The notes under the pieces were generated by a model, which was given only the letters and a program-made list of their open reading frames with translations, was not told the DNA's origin and ran no database searches. This document shows positions 19,340 through 28,942 of a stretch of DNA of 64,000 nucleotides, one piece after another. How positions within the stretch are numbered: the stretch's first letter is position 1; the number at the start of each line of letters is the position of its first letter. Where the stretch lies: contig NZ_CP101988.1 of assembly GCF_024508335.1 (NCBI RefSeq), positions 3,410,001 through 3,474,000 of the forward strand, in the 5' to 3' direction. The stretch comes from Cellulomonas chengniuliangii. Its GTDB lineage: Bacteria > Actinomycetota > Actinomycetes > Actinomycetales > Cellulomonadaceae. The position numbers and the translations under genes were made by a program.

Positions 19340-20263
19340 TCAGCCGTGATGACCGCGCTCGTGCTGGGCGTGACGCTCGGGCTCGAGCTGGAACGTCGAG
19401 TGCTCGATGGACACGGGGAAGTGCTCGGCCACGCAGGACTGCAGCGCGTCGAGCATCTCGGGGGCGTGCCCGTCGTGGAAGCACGAGTCCTGGACCACGA
19501 CGTGCGCGGTCAGCACGGGCAGGCCGGTGGCGATCTGGGTGCAGTGCAGGTCGTGGACCTCGACCACGTGGGGCACGCCCAGCAGGTGCGACCGCACCGC
19601 CTCGAGGTCCAGCCCGCGCGGGGTCGACTCGAGCAGCACGTCCACGGTCTCCCGCAGCAGGCGCAGGGTGCGGGGCAGGATCAGCGCGCCGATCAGCAGG
19701 GCCACCACCGCGTCGGCCCGGTCCCAGCCGGTCAGCGCGATGACCACGGCCGCCACGATCACCGCCACTGACCCCAGCGCGTCGTTGAGGACCTCCAGGT
19801 ACGCCGCCCGCATGTTGAAACTCGACGACCGCCCGCTGGACAGCACCGCCATGGCGGCCAGGTTGCCGAGCAGCCCGACCACGCCGAACACGATCATCTC
19901 GGTCGAGGCGACCTCCGCCGGGGTGAACAACCGCCGCACGGCCTCCACCAGCACGTAGACGCCGACCACCAGCAGCACGGCCGCCTGGGCCGTCGCCGCG
20001 AGCACCTCCGCCCGGCGCAGCCCCCACGTGCGATGGTCCGTGGCCGGACGCGTCACGAGCGACGCCGCGACGAGCGCCATCAGCAGGCCGCCCGCGTCGG
20101 TGAGCATGTGCGCGGAGTCGACGAGCAGTGCGAGGCTGCCGCTGAGCAGCGCTCCGACGACCTGCGCGACCAGCACCGTCGCGGTGATGCCGAACGCCAC
20201 CGCCAGCCGCCCACGGTGCTGCCCGGCGGGCGAGCCGCTCACGTGGTGGTGCTCGTGCCCCAT
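19340..20263 (-). CDS. Cation diffusion facilitator, CzcD/ZitB-like
   Basis: 307 aa with six membrane helices and a cytoplasmic C-terminal domain. Metal residues are visible in LLVDSAHMLTDAGG (helix 2, H/D) and EVLNDALGSVAVIV (helix 5, ND). The N-terminus (MGHEHHH) and the C-terminal HAQHERGHHG are His-rich, typical of Zn/Co/Cd exporters. Its first 25 nt overlap the 3' end of the GMC oxidoreductase gene. Confidence 0.93.
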   Translation of the reverse strand: MGHEHHHVSGSPAGQHRGRLAVAFGITATVLVAQVVGALLSGSLALLVDSAHMLTDAGGLLMALVAASLVTRPATDHRTWGLRRAEVLAATAQAAVLLVVGVYVLVEAVRRLFTPAEVASTEMIVFGVVGLLGNLAAMAVLSSGRSSSFNMRAAYLEVLNDALGSVAVIVAAVVIALTGWDRADAVVALLIGALILPRTLRLLRETVDVLLESTPRGLDLEAVRSHLLGVPHVVEVHDLHCTQIATGLPVLTAHVVVQDSCFHDGHAPEMLDALQSCVAEHFPVSIEHSTFQLEPERHAQHERGHHG

Positions 20264-22158
20264 GTCACCTCTCCGACTCCAGCCTCTCCCGACGCGCGGC
20301 TGGCTCCTGCCGTGCGTCCAGCTCCTGTCGCGCTTCCGGGACCTTGCCCGTCGCCGCCCCGGCGCGCTTCAGCACCCTCGACCGTACCCGGGCCCGGTGT
20401 GCGCGAGCGGATCGGCCTCAGGGCTCCGGGCGCGTGGGCGGGCACGGCGGGGTGGCGCGGGGCCACCGGGGGCACCCGCCGGTACGGCTCCCCCGGCGCG
20501 GGCCGCGGGTCCTCTTCGCCACGGTTGGGCCACAGCGCCATGGCCCGCTCCGCCTGCGCGGTGATGGTCAACGACGGGTTGACCCCGAGGTTCGCGGAGA
20601 CCGCCGCGCCGTCGGCCACGTGCAGGGTGGGATACCCGTGCACCCGCTGGTACGGGTCCAGCACACCTGTCGCGGCGGTCGCGCCGATCGGGCAGCCTCC
20701 CAGGAAGTGCGCGGTCATCGGCATGTTGGCCAGGTCGCCGAGCGTGCCGCCCGCCACGCCGCCCATCTCCTCGGCGAGCAGCCGGGCCGCGCGGTGGCCC
20801 GACGGGATCCACGTGGGGTTCGGCTCCCCCCGGCCCTGCCTGCTGGTGAGCTGACGGTGGCGCGCCGGCACGGGCACGCCCAGCCGGCGCGGCGCCAGCG
20901 AGGTGGTGAGCGAGTTGTCGGCTGCCTGCATCACCAGCGCGATGACGGTGCGCTCGCTCCACCGGTACGGCGCGAAGGCCCGCAGTGTCGCGATCGGCGA
21001 CCGTCGGGCGTCCCGGGCGAAGGCGCCGAGCACCGATGCCCACCGGCGCCAGGTGGGCGCGCCGGGCGCCAGCGCGGTCTGCAGCAGCGCCATCGCGTTG
21101 GAGCCCCTGCCGTACCGGACCGGCTCCACGTGCGTCGTCTCGTCGGTGAAGAAGGACGACGTGATGGCGACGCCCCGGGTCAGGTCCCGTGCCGGGTCCA
21201 CGCGCGGCGAGCTGGCGCCCAGCAGCGCCTCTGAGTTCGTGCGGGTGAGCTCGCCGAGCCGCGGCGAGATGTCGGGCAGCCGCCCACTGGCCCTCATCCG
21301 GTGCAGCAGCGTCTGCGTGCCGTGCGTGCCCGCCGCGAGCACCACCTGGTCCGCCAGCCAGGTGGTGCGCCGCCGCAGGCCGGGCAGACCGGGCCCCGTG
21401 GACCGCGAGCGCACCGCCCACCCGCCACCTGTGGCCGGCGCGACGTCCGTCACGGTGGTCATCGGCACGATCTCGGCGCCCGCCTGCTCCGCGAGGTGCA
21501 GGTAGTTCTTCGTCAGCGTGTTCTTGGCCCCGACACGGCAGCCCGTCATGCACGCCCCGCACTCCACGCAGCCGGTGCGGGCTGGCCCCGCGCCCCCGAA
21601 GAACGGGTCGGGGACGTCACGGCCCGGCTCTCCGAACAGCACCCCCACGTCGGTGGGGTGGTGGGTGTGCTCGCGGCCCATCCGGGTCGCGACCCGCAGC
21701 ATCAGATCGTCGGCGGGGGTGGTCGACGGATTGCGGGCGACCCCGAGCATCCGCGACGCCTGGTCGAAGTGCGGCGCGAGCTCCGCCTCCCAGTCGGCGA
21801 TGCCCGCCCACTGCGGGTCCTGGTAGAAAGCCGGCAACGGCCGGTACAGCGTCGCGCCGTACACGAGCGACCCGCCGCCGACCCCGGCGCCCGCGAGGAT
21901 CAGGGAGTCCTTGAGCAGGTGGATGCGCTGGATGCCGTAGCACCCGATCGCAGGCGCCCACAGGAACGTGCGCAGTTGCCAGGACGTGCCGAAGTCCTCG
22001 TCGGCGAACCGGCGGCCGGCCTCCAGGACGGCGACCCGGTAGCCCTTCTCGGCCAGGCGCAGCGCGGCCACCGCGCCCCCGAAGCCGGAGCCGACGACCA
22101 GCACGTCGTACCTGGTGGGACGCCCGTGCGCGCGGGACAGGGGGGCATCGTCGGCCAT
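20239..22158 (-). CDS. GMC-type FAD-dependent oxidoreductase with Cys cluster
   Basis: 639 aa. The N-terminal Rossmann motif is VVGSGFGGAVAALRLAEKG and the C-terminal GMC domain has DGAAVSANLGVNPSLTITA. In the middle, CVECGACMTGCRVGAKNTL carries four cysteines spaced like a [4Fe-4S] ligand set, as in the cholesterol-oxidase-like GMC branch. It probably oxidises an alcohol or sterol-like substrate. The last ~75 residues are Pro/Gly/Arg-rich low complexity. Start at 22158 (MADDAPLSRAH) drops an 8-codon extension. Confidence 0.85.
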   Translation of the reverse strand: MADDAPLSRAHGRPTRYDVLVVGSGFGGAVAALRLAEKGYRVAVLEAGRRFADEDFGTSWQLRTFLWAPAIGCYGIQRIHLLKDSLILAGAGVGGGSLVYGATLYRPLPAFYQDPQWAGIADWEAELAPHFDQASRMLGVARNPSTTPADDLMLRVATRMGREHTHHPTDVGVLFGEPGRDVPDPFFGGAGPARTGCVECGACMTGCRVGAKNTLTKNYLHLAEQAGAEIVPMTTVTDVAPATGGGWAVRSRSTGPGLPGLRRRTTWLADQVVLAAGTHGTQTLLHRMRASGRLPDISPRLGELTRTNSEALLGASSPRVDPARDLTRGVAITSSFFTDETTHVEPVRYGRGSNAMALLQTALAPGAPTWRRWASVLGAFARDARRSPIATLRAFAPYRWSERTVIALVMQAADNSLTTSLAPRRLGVPVPARHRQLTSRQGRGEPNPTWIPSGHRAARLLAEEMGGVAGGTLGDLANMPMTAHFLGGCPIGATAATGVLDPYQRVHGYPTLHVADGAAVSANLGVNPSLTITAQAERAMALWPNRGEEDPRPAPGEPYRRVPPVAPRHPAVPAHAPGALRPIRSRTPGPGTVEGAEARRGGDGQGPGSATGAGRTAGASRASGEAGVGEVTWGTSTTT

Positions 22159-22192
22159 CTGCGCATCGTGGCACAGCGGCACGGGAAGCGGC

Positions 22193-22732
22193 TCACGCGA
22201 GCCGGAAGGCGAGCTCGGTGCGGCAGACGGCGTCCGGGGCGTCCGGTGGGCCGCCCGTCAGGTCGTACTCGACCCGGCCACCCCATGCCGAGCCGCGGCC
22301 GGTCGACCAGCGGTCCAGCGAGAGCCCTTTCGACCCGATCCACCACTCGAGCATCTGCCGGACCTCGTCGAGCTCGGCTGGATCACCCTCGTGGACCACC
22401 CACGCGTAGTCGCCCGCCGGGAGGCGGTCCAGGTGCACCCCGGCGCCGGGCTCCCCCACCGGGGACTGGCCGAGCTCGATCGCCTCGATGAGCTGCGGCA
22501 TGCTCGCCCGCGCTACGGGGTACCCGACGTCCACTTGCGCGCGGGCGCCGTCGTCGACCACGAGGTACCGCAGCAGCGGGCCGCCTCCGGGCAAGAACTC
22601 GTGCAGGTGGAACCACAGCCGCACCACGTCCCGCAGGCGCGCTGACTCCTCGGCCAGCGAGCCGGACGTCATCGTGGCGCGGATCGCGGCGTACGGCTGC
22701 TCGTCCCGTCGAGCGCACACTGGCTCAGCCAT
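22193..22732 (-). CDS. GyrI-like small-molecule-binding domain protein
   Basis: 179 aa, cytoplasmic. The layout fits an AraC-effector/GyrI fold: PYAAIRATMT start, VDVGYPV strand, HLDRLPAGDYAWVVHEGDPAELDEV (conserved 'LPAGxYA' motif) and MLEWWIGSKGLSLD. There is no DNA-binding domain, so it is a stand-alone ligand-binding or hydrolase-like member. AGGGG lies upstream of the ATG. Confidence 0.75.
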   Translation of the reverse strand: MAEPVCARRDEQPYAAIRATMTSGSLAEESARLRDVVRLWFHLHEFLPGGGPLLRYLVVDDGARAQVDVGYPVARASMPQLIEAIELGQSPVGEPGAGVHLDRLPAGDYAWVVHEGDPAELDEVRQMLEWWIGSKGLSLDRWSTGRGSAWGGRVEYDLTGGPPDAPDAVCRTELAFRLA

Positions 22733-22824
22733 GCCGACCAACCCCTCCCACGGTCGGACCCACCCCCTCAGTCTCCGCCGGGCGCCCGCCAGGGCACAAC
22801 CACCGCCGGACCCGAGAGGACGGG

Positions 22825-23313
22825 TCAGACGGGGTCGAAGCGGACGAACAGCGTCCGGGCGCCTAGGTCCCGCCACCTCTGGTCGGCGGCCTCCGGGGCG
22901 AGGTCCGTGGGAGCGGACTCGCCCACGGCGCGGGCGATGCGCCGGGCGGTCCGTGGCCGGGTCGCCACGAGGGCGGCCATGCGGTCCGCCGCCTCGTCGG
23001 GGCCCAGCACCGCCGCACGGGCTGGCCGCTCGTCCTTGCCGATCTGCACCGTGACCTCGGGGTGCGCCTGCACGTTGCGGTACCAGTCGGTGCGGGGGCC
23101 GAACCCGGCGACCACCGTGATCGCGCCCGACTCCTCGCGCTCGACGATCTCCAGGACGGCCTGGCGCGGCTCGCCCGTGACCCGCCCGCGATGGGTCAGG
23201 AGCACGAAGCCCGAGCCGAGCATCCCGCCCAGCCCTCGGCGGTAGAGCCCGAGCGGCGCCCGGTAGAACCACCGGCGCCACCCGGTCGGAGGGCTGGACG
23301 GGGAGGGGCTCAC
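22825..23313 (-). CDS. Deazaflavin (F420)-dependent nitroreductase family protein
   Basis: 162 aa, Ddn/AclJ-like split-barrel fold. Core features are [47 protein letters not shown] and the C-terminal WRDLG segment. These proteins bind F420 and reduce quinones, nitro compounds or biliverdin-type substrates. The GTG at 23313 overlaps the stop of trpB2 (GTGA), so the two are translationally coupled. Confidence 0.88.
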   Translation of the reverse strand: MSPSPSSPPTGWRRWFYRAPLGLYRRGLGGMLGSGFVLLTHRGRVTGEPRQAVLEIVEREESGAITVVAGFGPRTDWYRNVQAHPEVTVQIGKDERPARAAVLGPDEAADRMAALVATRPRTARRIARAVGESAPTDLAPEAADQRWRDLGARTLFVRFDPV

Positions 23314-24629
23314 ACGTAGGAAGAGTACGCGGGCAGGTCGAGCACCCCGTTCCCGGAGAGGCCGATCACGACGACCTCCGGCTCGGTGACCTCGCGCGCG
23401 TAGGCCAGCGCGGCCGCTACGGCGTGGGTCGACTCGGGCGCGGGGACGATGCCCTCGGCGCGGGCGAACTCGATTCCCGCGGCGAACGCGTCGTCCTGCT
23501 CGACGGCCACCGCCTCCATGAGCCCCAGGTTCACCGCGTGCGAGACCATCGGCGACATGCCGTGGTAGCGCAGGCCGCCCGCGTGGATCGACGGCGGCAC
23601 GAAGTCCTTGCCGAGCGTGTGCATCTTGAGCAGCGGCGTCAGGCCGGCCACGTCGCCGTGGTCGTAGCGGTACTCGCCCTGGGTGAGGGACGGGCAGGCG
23701 GCCGGCTCGCAGGCCACCGAGCGGGTGGTGGTGCCCTCGCGCAGGTTCTGCCCGATGAGCGGGAACGTCAGTCCCGCCAGGTTCGACCCGCCGCCCGCGC
23801 ACCCGAACACGACGTCCGCCTGCGCCTCCCCCGCCTCGGCGAGCTGGACCAGCACCTCCTGGCCGATCACGCTCTGGTGCAGCATGACGTGGTTCAGCAC
23901 GCTGCCCAGCGCGTAGTGGGCGCCCGGGTCGCTGACCGCCGCCTCGACGGCCTCGCTGATCGCCATGCCGAGCGAGCCCGTCGTGTCGGGCATCTCCGCG
24001 AGGATCGCGCGCCCCGCCTCGGTGAGGTCCGAGGGCGACGGGTGGCACACGCTGCCGTAGGCCTCCATCTGGATGCGGCGGTAGGGCTTCGCGTCGTAGG
24101 ACGCGCGCACCTGCCACACCTCGCAGGTCAGCCCCAGCAGGGCGGCGGCCATCGACAGCGACGCGCCCCACTGCCCGGCCCCGGTCTCGGTGGTGAGCCG
24201 CGTGATGCCCTCGGCGGCGTTGTAGTACGCCTGCGCGACGGCCGTGTTCGGCTTGTGCGAGCCGACCGGGCTCACGCCCTCGTACTTGTAGTAGATCCGG
24301 GCCTTCGTGCCGAGCGCCCGCTCGAGCCGCAGCGCGCGCACCAGCGGCGAGGGCCGCCACATCGCGTAGATCTCGCGCACGGTCTGCGGGATCTCGATGT
24401 ACCGCTCGGTGCTGACCTCCTGGGCGATGAGCGCCATGGGGAACAGTGGCGCCAGGTCGTCCGGGGTGAGCGGCTGGCGGGTGCCCGGGTGCAGGTGCGG
24501 TGGCACCGGCTCTGGAAGGTCCGCGTTGAGGTTGTACCAGTGGGTCGGCACCGCCGAGGGGATCACGGCGCCGAGTGGCTCGAGGGAGCGCGCCGGGGTG
24601 GGGGTTGCTGAGGTGTCGGTGAGCGCCAT
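23310..24629 (-). CDS. trpB2: Tryptophan synthase beta-like PLP enzyme (TrpB2 type)
   Basis: 439 aa fold-type II PLP enzyme. The PLP lysine is Lys126 in GSHKPNTA, and [11 protein letters not shown] binds the phosphate. The long N-terminal part ([20 protein letters not shown]) and [12 protein letters not shown] end are typical of TrpB2, which can use free indole without TrpA. No trpA is adjacent. The ATG at 24629 is used; 20 extra codons to 24689 are possible. Coupled to the F420-type gene downstream. Confidence 0.93.
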   Translation of the reverse strand: MALTDTSATPTPARSLEPLGAVIPSAVPTHWYNLNADLPEPVPPHLHPGTRQPLTPDDLAPLFPMALIAQEVSTERYIEIPQTVREIYAMWRPSPLVRALRLERALGTKARIYYKYEGVSPVGSHKPNTAVAQAYYNAAEGITRLTTETGAGQWGASLSMAAALLGLTCEVWQVRASYDAKPYRRIQMEAYGSVCHPSPSDLTEAGRAILAEMPDTTGSLGMAISEAVEAAVSDPGAHYALGSVLNHVMLHQSVIGQEVLVQLAEAGEAQADVVFGCAGGGSNLAGLTFPLIGQNLREGTTTRSVACEPAACPSLTQGEYRYDHGDVAGLTPLLKMHTLGKDFVPPSIHAGGLRYHGMSPMVSHAVNLGLMEAVAVEQDDAFAAGIEFARAEGIVPAPESTHAVAAALAYAREVTEPEVVVIGLSGNGVLDLPAYSSYV

Positions 24630-24708
24630 TGCTGTCCCGTCTCGTCTGTCCTGGGGAACGTCTACGAGCCGGAGCCTAGACCGCGCCATGCGGCCTCAGG
24701 GGGCGTCC

Positions 24709-25299
24709 TCAATCGGTGGTCGGCGCGGTGGTCTCGTCCCGCAGCCGCGGCTCGGTGCGCAGCTCCGGGTGGAAGCCCGCCTTGTCGGCGTAGAACGCGC
24801 GCACCCGGTCCATGTCCGCGGCGACGTCGCCGGTGAGCCGCAGCGTCTCGCCCAGGCCCGCCGTCATGGTGGTCCGGTCGACGAAGCCCAGGGTGACCGG
24901 CAGCCCGGTCTCATAGGCGACCCGGTAGAAGCCGGACTTCCAGTACTCGCCCTTGCTGCGCGTCCCCTCAGGAGTGATGACGAGGTAGAAGAGCTCCCCG
25001 GCGCGCACCCGGCCGATGAGGTCGTCCACCAGGCCTTGCGGGTTGCGGCGGTCCACGGGGATGCCGCCCAGGGCCCGCATCAACCAGCCGAACGGCGGGA
25101 TGAAGAGCGTCTTCTTGCCCAGGTAGCGGACCTTCAGCCCGTGTGCCCACGCGATCGCCAACATCAGGATGAAGTCCCAGTTGGAGGTGTGCGGGGCTCC
25201 GATCAGGATGCCGACACCGTCGTCGGGGAGTTGCGCCTTGCGCAGCCGCCAACGGCTCACTGACCAGAAGGCGCGGGACAGGGCGCGCTGGATCCTCAT
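24709..25299 (-). CDS. 1-acylglycerol-3-phosphate acyltransferase-like protein
   Basis: 196 aa PlsC-fold enzyme. The acyltransferase motifs are HTSNWD (HX4D), LGKKTLFIPPFGWLMRALGGIPVDR and PEGTRS. It should acylate a lysophosphatidate or a related acceptor at the membrane face. The ATG at 25299 (MRIQRAL) is chosen; it is divergent from the phosphoesterase gene across 81 nt. Confidence 0.88.
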   Translation of the reverse strand: MRIQRALSRAFWSVSRWRLRKAQLPDDGVGILIGAPHTSNWDFILMLAIAWAHGLKVRYLGKKTLFIPPFGWLMRALGGIPVDRRNPQGLVDDLIGRVRAGELFYLVITPEGTRSKGEYWKSGFYRVAYETGLPVTLGFVDRTTMTAGLGETLRLTGDVAADMDRVRAFYADKAGFHPELRTEPRLRDETTAPTTD

Positions 25300-25380
25300 C
25301 GGCTCATCACAGAGGGGATGGTAAGCAGCGAACCTCGGATCTGCCGGGACGTCCCGGATGACGTGCGGTAGGACAGGGGC

Positions 25381-25893
25381 ATGACCCCTGCGCCCGTCCG
25401 GCTCCTGCTGCTCGCCGACACCCACGTGCCGGCCCGGGCGCGCGACCTTCCGGCCGAGGTCTGGGACGCGGTCGACACCGCCGACGTCGTGGTCCACGCG
25501 GGCGACTGGGTGGACGTGAGCCTGCTTGACGCGCTCGAGCAGCGTGCCCGCCGGCTTGTCGCGTGCCACGGGAACAACGACGGGCAGCCGCTGCGGGAGC
25601 GGCTGCCGCTGATCGGCCGCATCGAGCTCGACGGGGTGCGGCTCGCCGTGGTGCACGAGACGGGGCCCGCCGCCGGCCGGGAGCAGCGCGCGGACGTGGC
25701 GCATCCGGACGTGGACTGCCTGGTGTTCGGGCACAGCCACATCCCATGGGACTCGACCACGCCCGGCGGGATGCGCCTGCTCAACCCGGGCTCGCCAACC
25801 GACCGGCGGCGACAGCCGCACTGCACGTACATGACCGCGGCGATCGATCTCGGCGGGGTGCGCGACGTCGAGCTGCACCGGATCCTCCGCTGA
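25381..25893 (+). CDS. YfcE/MJ0936-family metallophosphoesterase
   Basis: 170 aa. All metal-site motifs are intact: DTHVP (metal 1), HAGDWVD, GNNDG, and GHSH, followed by NPGSPTDRR. Such enzymes hydrolyse phosphodiesters with Mn/Ni in the cytoplasm; natural substrate unknown. TAGGAC ends 6 nt before the ATG, which would fit a leaderless mRNA. Confidence 0.9.
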   Translation: MTPAPVRLLLLADTHVPARARDLPAEVWDAVDTADVVVHAGDWVDVSLLDALEQRARRLVACHGNNDGQPLRERLPLIGRIELDGVRLAVVHETGPAAGREQRADVAHPDVDCLVFGHSHIPWDSTTPGGMRLLNPGSPTDRRRQPHCTYMTAAIDLGGVRDVELHRILR

Positions 25894-25904
25894 CGGGCGG
25901 CGGC

Positions 25905-26366
25905 TCAGGCAGGTGGCAGCGCCATGACCCGGGTGAGCGTCACGCCCGGGTCGTCGGGAAGCGCCGCGCCGCCCGAGCCCTCGACGCGCGCGACCGCTCC
26001 CCCGGCCACCCCCTCGGCCGCCGCACCGGTGGCGTCGACCGACGAGTAGACAAATCGGCTGGCGCCCGGCCGCACGTCCTGCGCCTCGACCCGGAAGTGG
26101 TCACCGGCCACCCAGATCTGCACCGCGAGGTGCTCCCCCGGCGTCCAGCCCCACTCGGCGAGGTCCGCCGCCGAGTCCACCGGCTCCTCGTCGTCGAAGA
26201 GCAGGGCCGAGTGCATCGCCATCGCCAGGTTCCGCACGCTCGACGCCGTCGAGGCGTCGTACGCCGGGCCGAAGAGCGCCGCCGGGGCGGACAACACCGA
26301 GCTGGGAGCCATCGCGGCCACGGCGATGAGCGCGCCTATGCCGAACACCAGTGACCGTGCCTGCAT
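25905..26366 (-). CDS. Secreted hypothetical protein
   Basis: 153 aa. The N-terminal hydrophobic stretch VFGIGALIAVAAMAPSSVLSA, after MQARS, is a signal peptide or membrane anchor. The remainder is acidic with no motif (WGWTPGEHLAVQIWVAGDHFRVEA). Not recognised. A GGGGAG ribosome site precedes the ATG. Convergent with the phosphoesterase, 11 nt apart. Confidence 0.7.
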   Translation of the reverse strand: MQARSLVFGIGALIAVAAMAPSSVLSAPAALFGPAYDASTASSVRNLAMAMHSALLFDDEEPVDSAADLAEWGWTPGEHLAVQIWVAGDHFRVEAQDVRPGASRFVYSSVDATGAAAEGVAGGAVARVEGSGGAALPDDPGVTLTRVMALPPA

Positions 26367-26484
26367 CGTGCTCCCCGTGCGGCGCGGGGGGTGGCGCGGA
26401 CGTCCCGCACCGGCTGTCGCCCTCGCGCCGGATCGGATGAACCTCGCATATCAGACAGTGTTGTGCGGAGGTATCTGGTGATTG

Positions 26485-26500
26485 ACACCCGGATGGGTGT
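26485..26500. terminator. Hairpin downstream of GH43
   Basis: ACACCC-GGAT-GGGTGT, a perfect 6-bp stem 90 nt beyond the GH43 stop. On the plus strand it is followed by TTCTC, so it may work in either direction. Confidence 0.4.
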
Positions 26501-26589
26501 TTCTCTCACCCGATCGCCGGGCAGGTCGACCCGCTCGTCGCGTGTGCCGCCAGGTCGTCAGACAGCGGCGGTCGGCCCCCTGCCGCGCG

Positions 26590-28140
26590 CTACGGCGTCG
26601 TGAGCTCGAAGCCGCGCACCGTCACGGACCCACCGAGCGCACGCGTCGCGTGGTGGAAGATCCCGGCCCGGTAGCCCATGAAGAACTGCCACGCCGCCTC
26701 GAGGGTCATCGCGGGCCCGAGCGGTGCGAACGTCTCGCCGTCGGTGCTCCACGAGAACGTCGCCTGCCGGTCGGCGCCGGGGCGGATGTCGGCCTGCACG
26801 CGCAGCCACACCCGGCCCCCGGTCAGCGGCGCCGACGCACGCTCGGTTCCGGTGCTCGTCGTCGCCCACTGCTCGTCCATCGTCAGGCCGTCGGTCATGA
26901 CGACGCGGTCCGTGCCGTCGTCCGCCCGGACGACCCCGACCCAGGCCGACGTCTGGCGGAGCATGACGAGCCCCGCACGGTCACCGGCGCGCATCCCGGA
27001 CACGTCCAGCTCGATCGTCACGGTCGACGTCGGGCCCTGCAGCCGGTGCGTGAGGGTGTTCCGGGCGGCGTACAGGTCGTCGGTCACGGTGACCGCGCGC
27101 AGCGTCAGCCCGTCGCCGGGCGTGACCGCCGAGAGGTCCGGGTTGTGGTTCCACTCCCACCGCGGGGCGAGCGTCGGCGCGGTGAACGTGTCGGCGCCCG
27201 TGAGCGGCTCGACGGCGCGTGCCGGCGCGGTCGCCGGGCGCGGGTAGTCCGTCGCCCAGCGCCCGTCGACTGTCCGCAGGACCGGCCAGCCGTCGACCCA
27301 GGTGATGGGGGCCAGCGTCGGCATCCGCCCCCCGGGGTAGGCGTCGGTGAACGCCATGTACCACCAGTCGCCGTCGGGGGTGTCGACGAGCCCGCCCTGG
27401 TGCGGCACGCCCCCGCCCTCGATCGGCCCCGGCAGGTCGAGCAGCACCTCGCGGATCTCGTACGGCCCCCACGGGGACCGCGAGCGCAGCACGTACTGCC
27501 CGTTGGCGGGCCGCGTGAGCCACAGGTAGTACAGGCCGTCCTTGCGGTAGAACCGGGCGCCCTCGAGGACACCGATCTCCGGGGGCGTGCGGAACACCAC
27601 CTGCGACCGGACCTCGCGGGTGCCGGTCGCGTCGAGCTGCGCGACGCTGATCGTCGTGTTGCCGTACGCGACGTACATCGTGTCGTCGTCGTCGACGAGC
27701 AGCCCGGCGTCGTAGTACCCGGCCTCGATGCGCGCCTTCCTCGTCCACGGGCCCTCGACGGCCGGTGCGGTCCACACGTACGTCCGGTCGAGCTCGACGC
27801 AGCCGTACCAGTAGAACGTCGCCTCGCCGGGACGGTAGCCGAACGCCGACGCCCAGATCCCCTTGACGTACCGGCTGCCTCCGACGAGGTCATACCGCTC
27901 GTCGTCGAAGTCGAGGCGCGGCACGGAGTGCCCCGCGTGCTCCCAGGTGAGGAGGTCGTACGAGCGCAGGATCGGCGCACCCGGCGAGTAGTGCATCGTC
28001 GAGGCCGAGTAGTAGTACGTGTCGCCCACCCGGACGACGTCACCGTCGGCGAAGTCCTGCCAGACGACGGGGTTCGTGTACGTCGCGGGGGCCGCTGCCG
28101 GCGTGAGGGCCTGCGCGTCGGCGGGGTGCTGGTGGCTCAT
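26590..28140 (-). CDS. Glycoside hydrolase family 43 with C-terminal beta-sandwich
   Basis: 516 aa, no signal peptide, so probably intracellular. The N-terminal five-bladed propeller starts with TYTNPVVWQDFADGDVVRVGD, supplying the catalytic-base Asp. Other blade motifs are YYDAGLLVDDDDTMYVAYG and LPGPIEGGGVPHQGGLVD, with the acid Glu in IEG. The last ~190 residues are the GH43_C2-type sandwich (LAPRWEWNHNPD ... ATFSWSTDGETFAPLG). Expected activity is beta-xylosidase or alpha-L-arabinofuranosidase on imported oligosaccharides. The ATG at 28140 is used; 28155 is an alternative. No transporter gene is nearby. Confidence 0.92.
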   Translation of the reverse strand: MSHQHPADAQALTPAAAPATYTNPVVWQDFADGDVVRVGDTYYYSASTMHYSPGAPILRSYDLLTWEHAGHSVPRLDFDDERYDLVGGSRYVKGIWASAFGYRPGEATFYWYGCVELDRTYVWTAPAVEGPWTRKARIEAGYYDAGLLVDDDDTMYVAYGNTTISVAQLDATGTREVRSQVVFRTPPEIGVLEGARFYRKDGLYYLWLTRPANGQYVLRSRSPWGPYEIREVLLDLPGPIEGGGVPHQGGLVDTPDGDWWYMAFTDAYPGGRMPTLAPITWVDGWPVLRTVDGRWATDYPRPATAPARAVEPLTGADTFTAPTLAPRWEWNHNPDLSAVTPGDGLTLRAVTVTDDLYAARNTLTHRLQGPTSTVTIELDVSGMRAGDRAGLVMLRQTSAWVGVVRADDGTDRVVMTDGLTMDEQWATTSTGTERASAPLTGGRVWLRVQADIRPGADRQATFSWSTDGETFAPLGPAMTLEAAWQFFMGYRAGIFHHATRALGGSVTVRGFELTTP

Positions 28141-28282
28141 GCCGTCCCGGTTCATCGCTGCGGTGCACGGCGCACGGCCGTGCGCCGTCGGACGGCCCAG
28201 TTGACCACGGGCGGGACCCCCGCTCGCGCGGCGACGCACCGTTGGCATACTCGGGGCACACCCAGCAGCGAAGGAGCCGAGC

Positions 28283-28690
28283 ATGCCGAAGCCGCCCCTG
28301 CCGCAGGACGTCGTCGACCTCCTGCGCCGTCCCAACCCGGCGGTCATGGCGACCGTCGACCTCCAGGGCCGTCCGGTGACCGTTGCGACCTGGTACCTGC
28401 TCGAGGACGACGGGCGGGTCCTGCTCAACCTCGACGCCGCTCGCGCACGGCTCACCCACCTGCGCGCGAACCCGGACGTCTCGCTCACCGTGCTGGCGGA
28501 GAACTGGTACACGCACGTGAGCGTCCAGGGCCGCGTCGTGGACATCAGCGACGACGTCGACCTCGCCGACATCGACCGGCTGTCGACGCACTACGGCGGC
28601 AACCCGTACCCGGTGCGCGACCGCCCGCGGGTGAGCGTGCGCGTGGAGATCGACCGCTGGCACGGGTGGGGCGCCGTCCGGCAGGACTAG
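28283..28690 (+). CDS. PPOX-class F420-dependent oxidoreductase
   Basis: 135 aa split-barrel protein of the pyridoxamine-phosphate-oxidase/Rv1155-like family. The visible fold is NPAVMATVDLQGRPVTVATWYLL, then DGRVLLNLDAARARLTHLRANPDVSLTV, and YTHVSVQGRVVDI. Members bind F420 or flavin and reduce small molecules. AAGGAG lies 6 nt before the ATG. Divergent from GH43. Confidence 0.9.
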   Translation: MPKPPLPQDVVDLLRRPNPAVMATVDLQGRPVTVATWYLLEDDGRVLLNLDAARARLTHLRANPDVSLTVLAENWYTHVSVQGRVVDISDDVDLADIDRLSTHYGGNPYPVRDRPRVSVRVEIDRWHGWGAVRQD

Positions 28691-28942
28691 CCCGGCCCCG
28701 TCTCGGCGCCAAGCTCACCGTCTGCGCACACGCATCCCGGTCGGCGCTGCGGTGCAGGAACTCGTCGAAGCTGTCCGAGCGGCGTGGCTGGCAACTACGC
28801 CGGCGGCACAGACGCGAAGCGGGCGCTGCTGCACTTGGAGTCCGCGGGGGGCCATGAGCGCTCCGCATGCGGCGCCATCGGGGCTCTGCTAGACCTGGCC
28901 TGACGCTCGACTCGTCGCGTGATCGGCTCTGGGGGGGCACCG

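Noticed and set aside
28691-28942. Short frame ending ACGAIGALLDLA before the 28.9-kb gene
   Set aside because: About 40 codons with no start site, ribosome site or recognised family; too weak to call as a gene or remnant.
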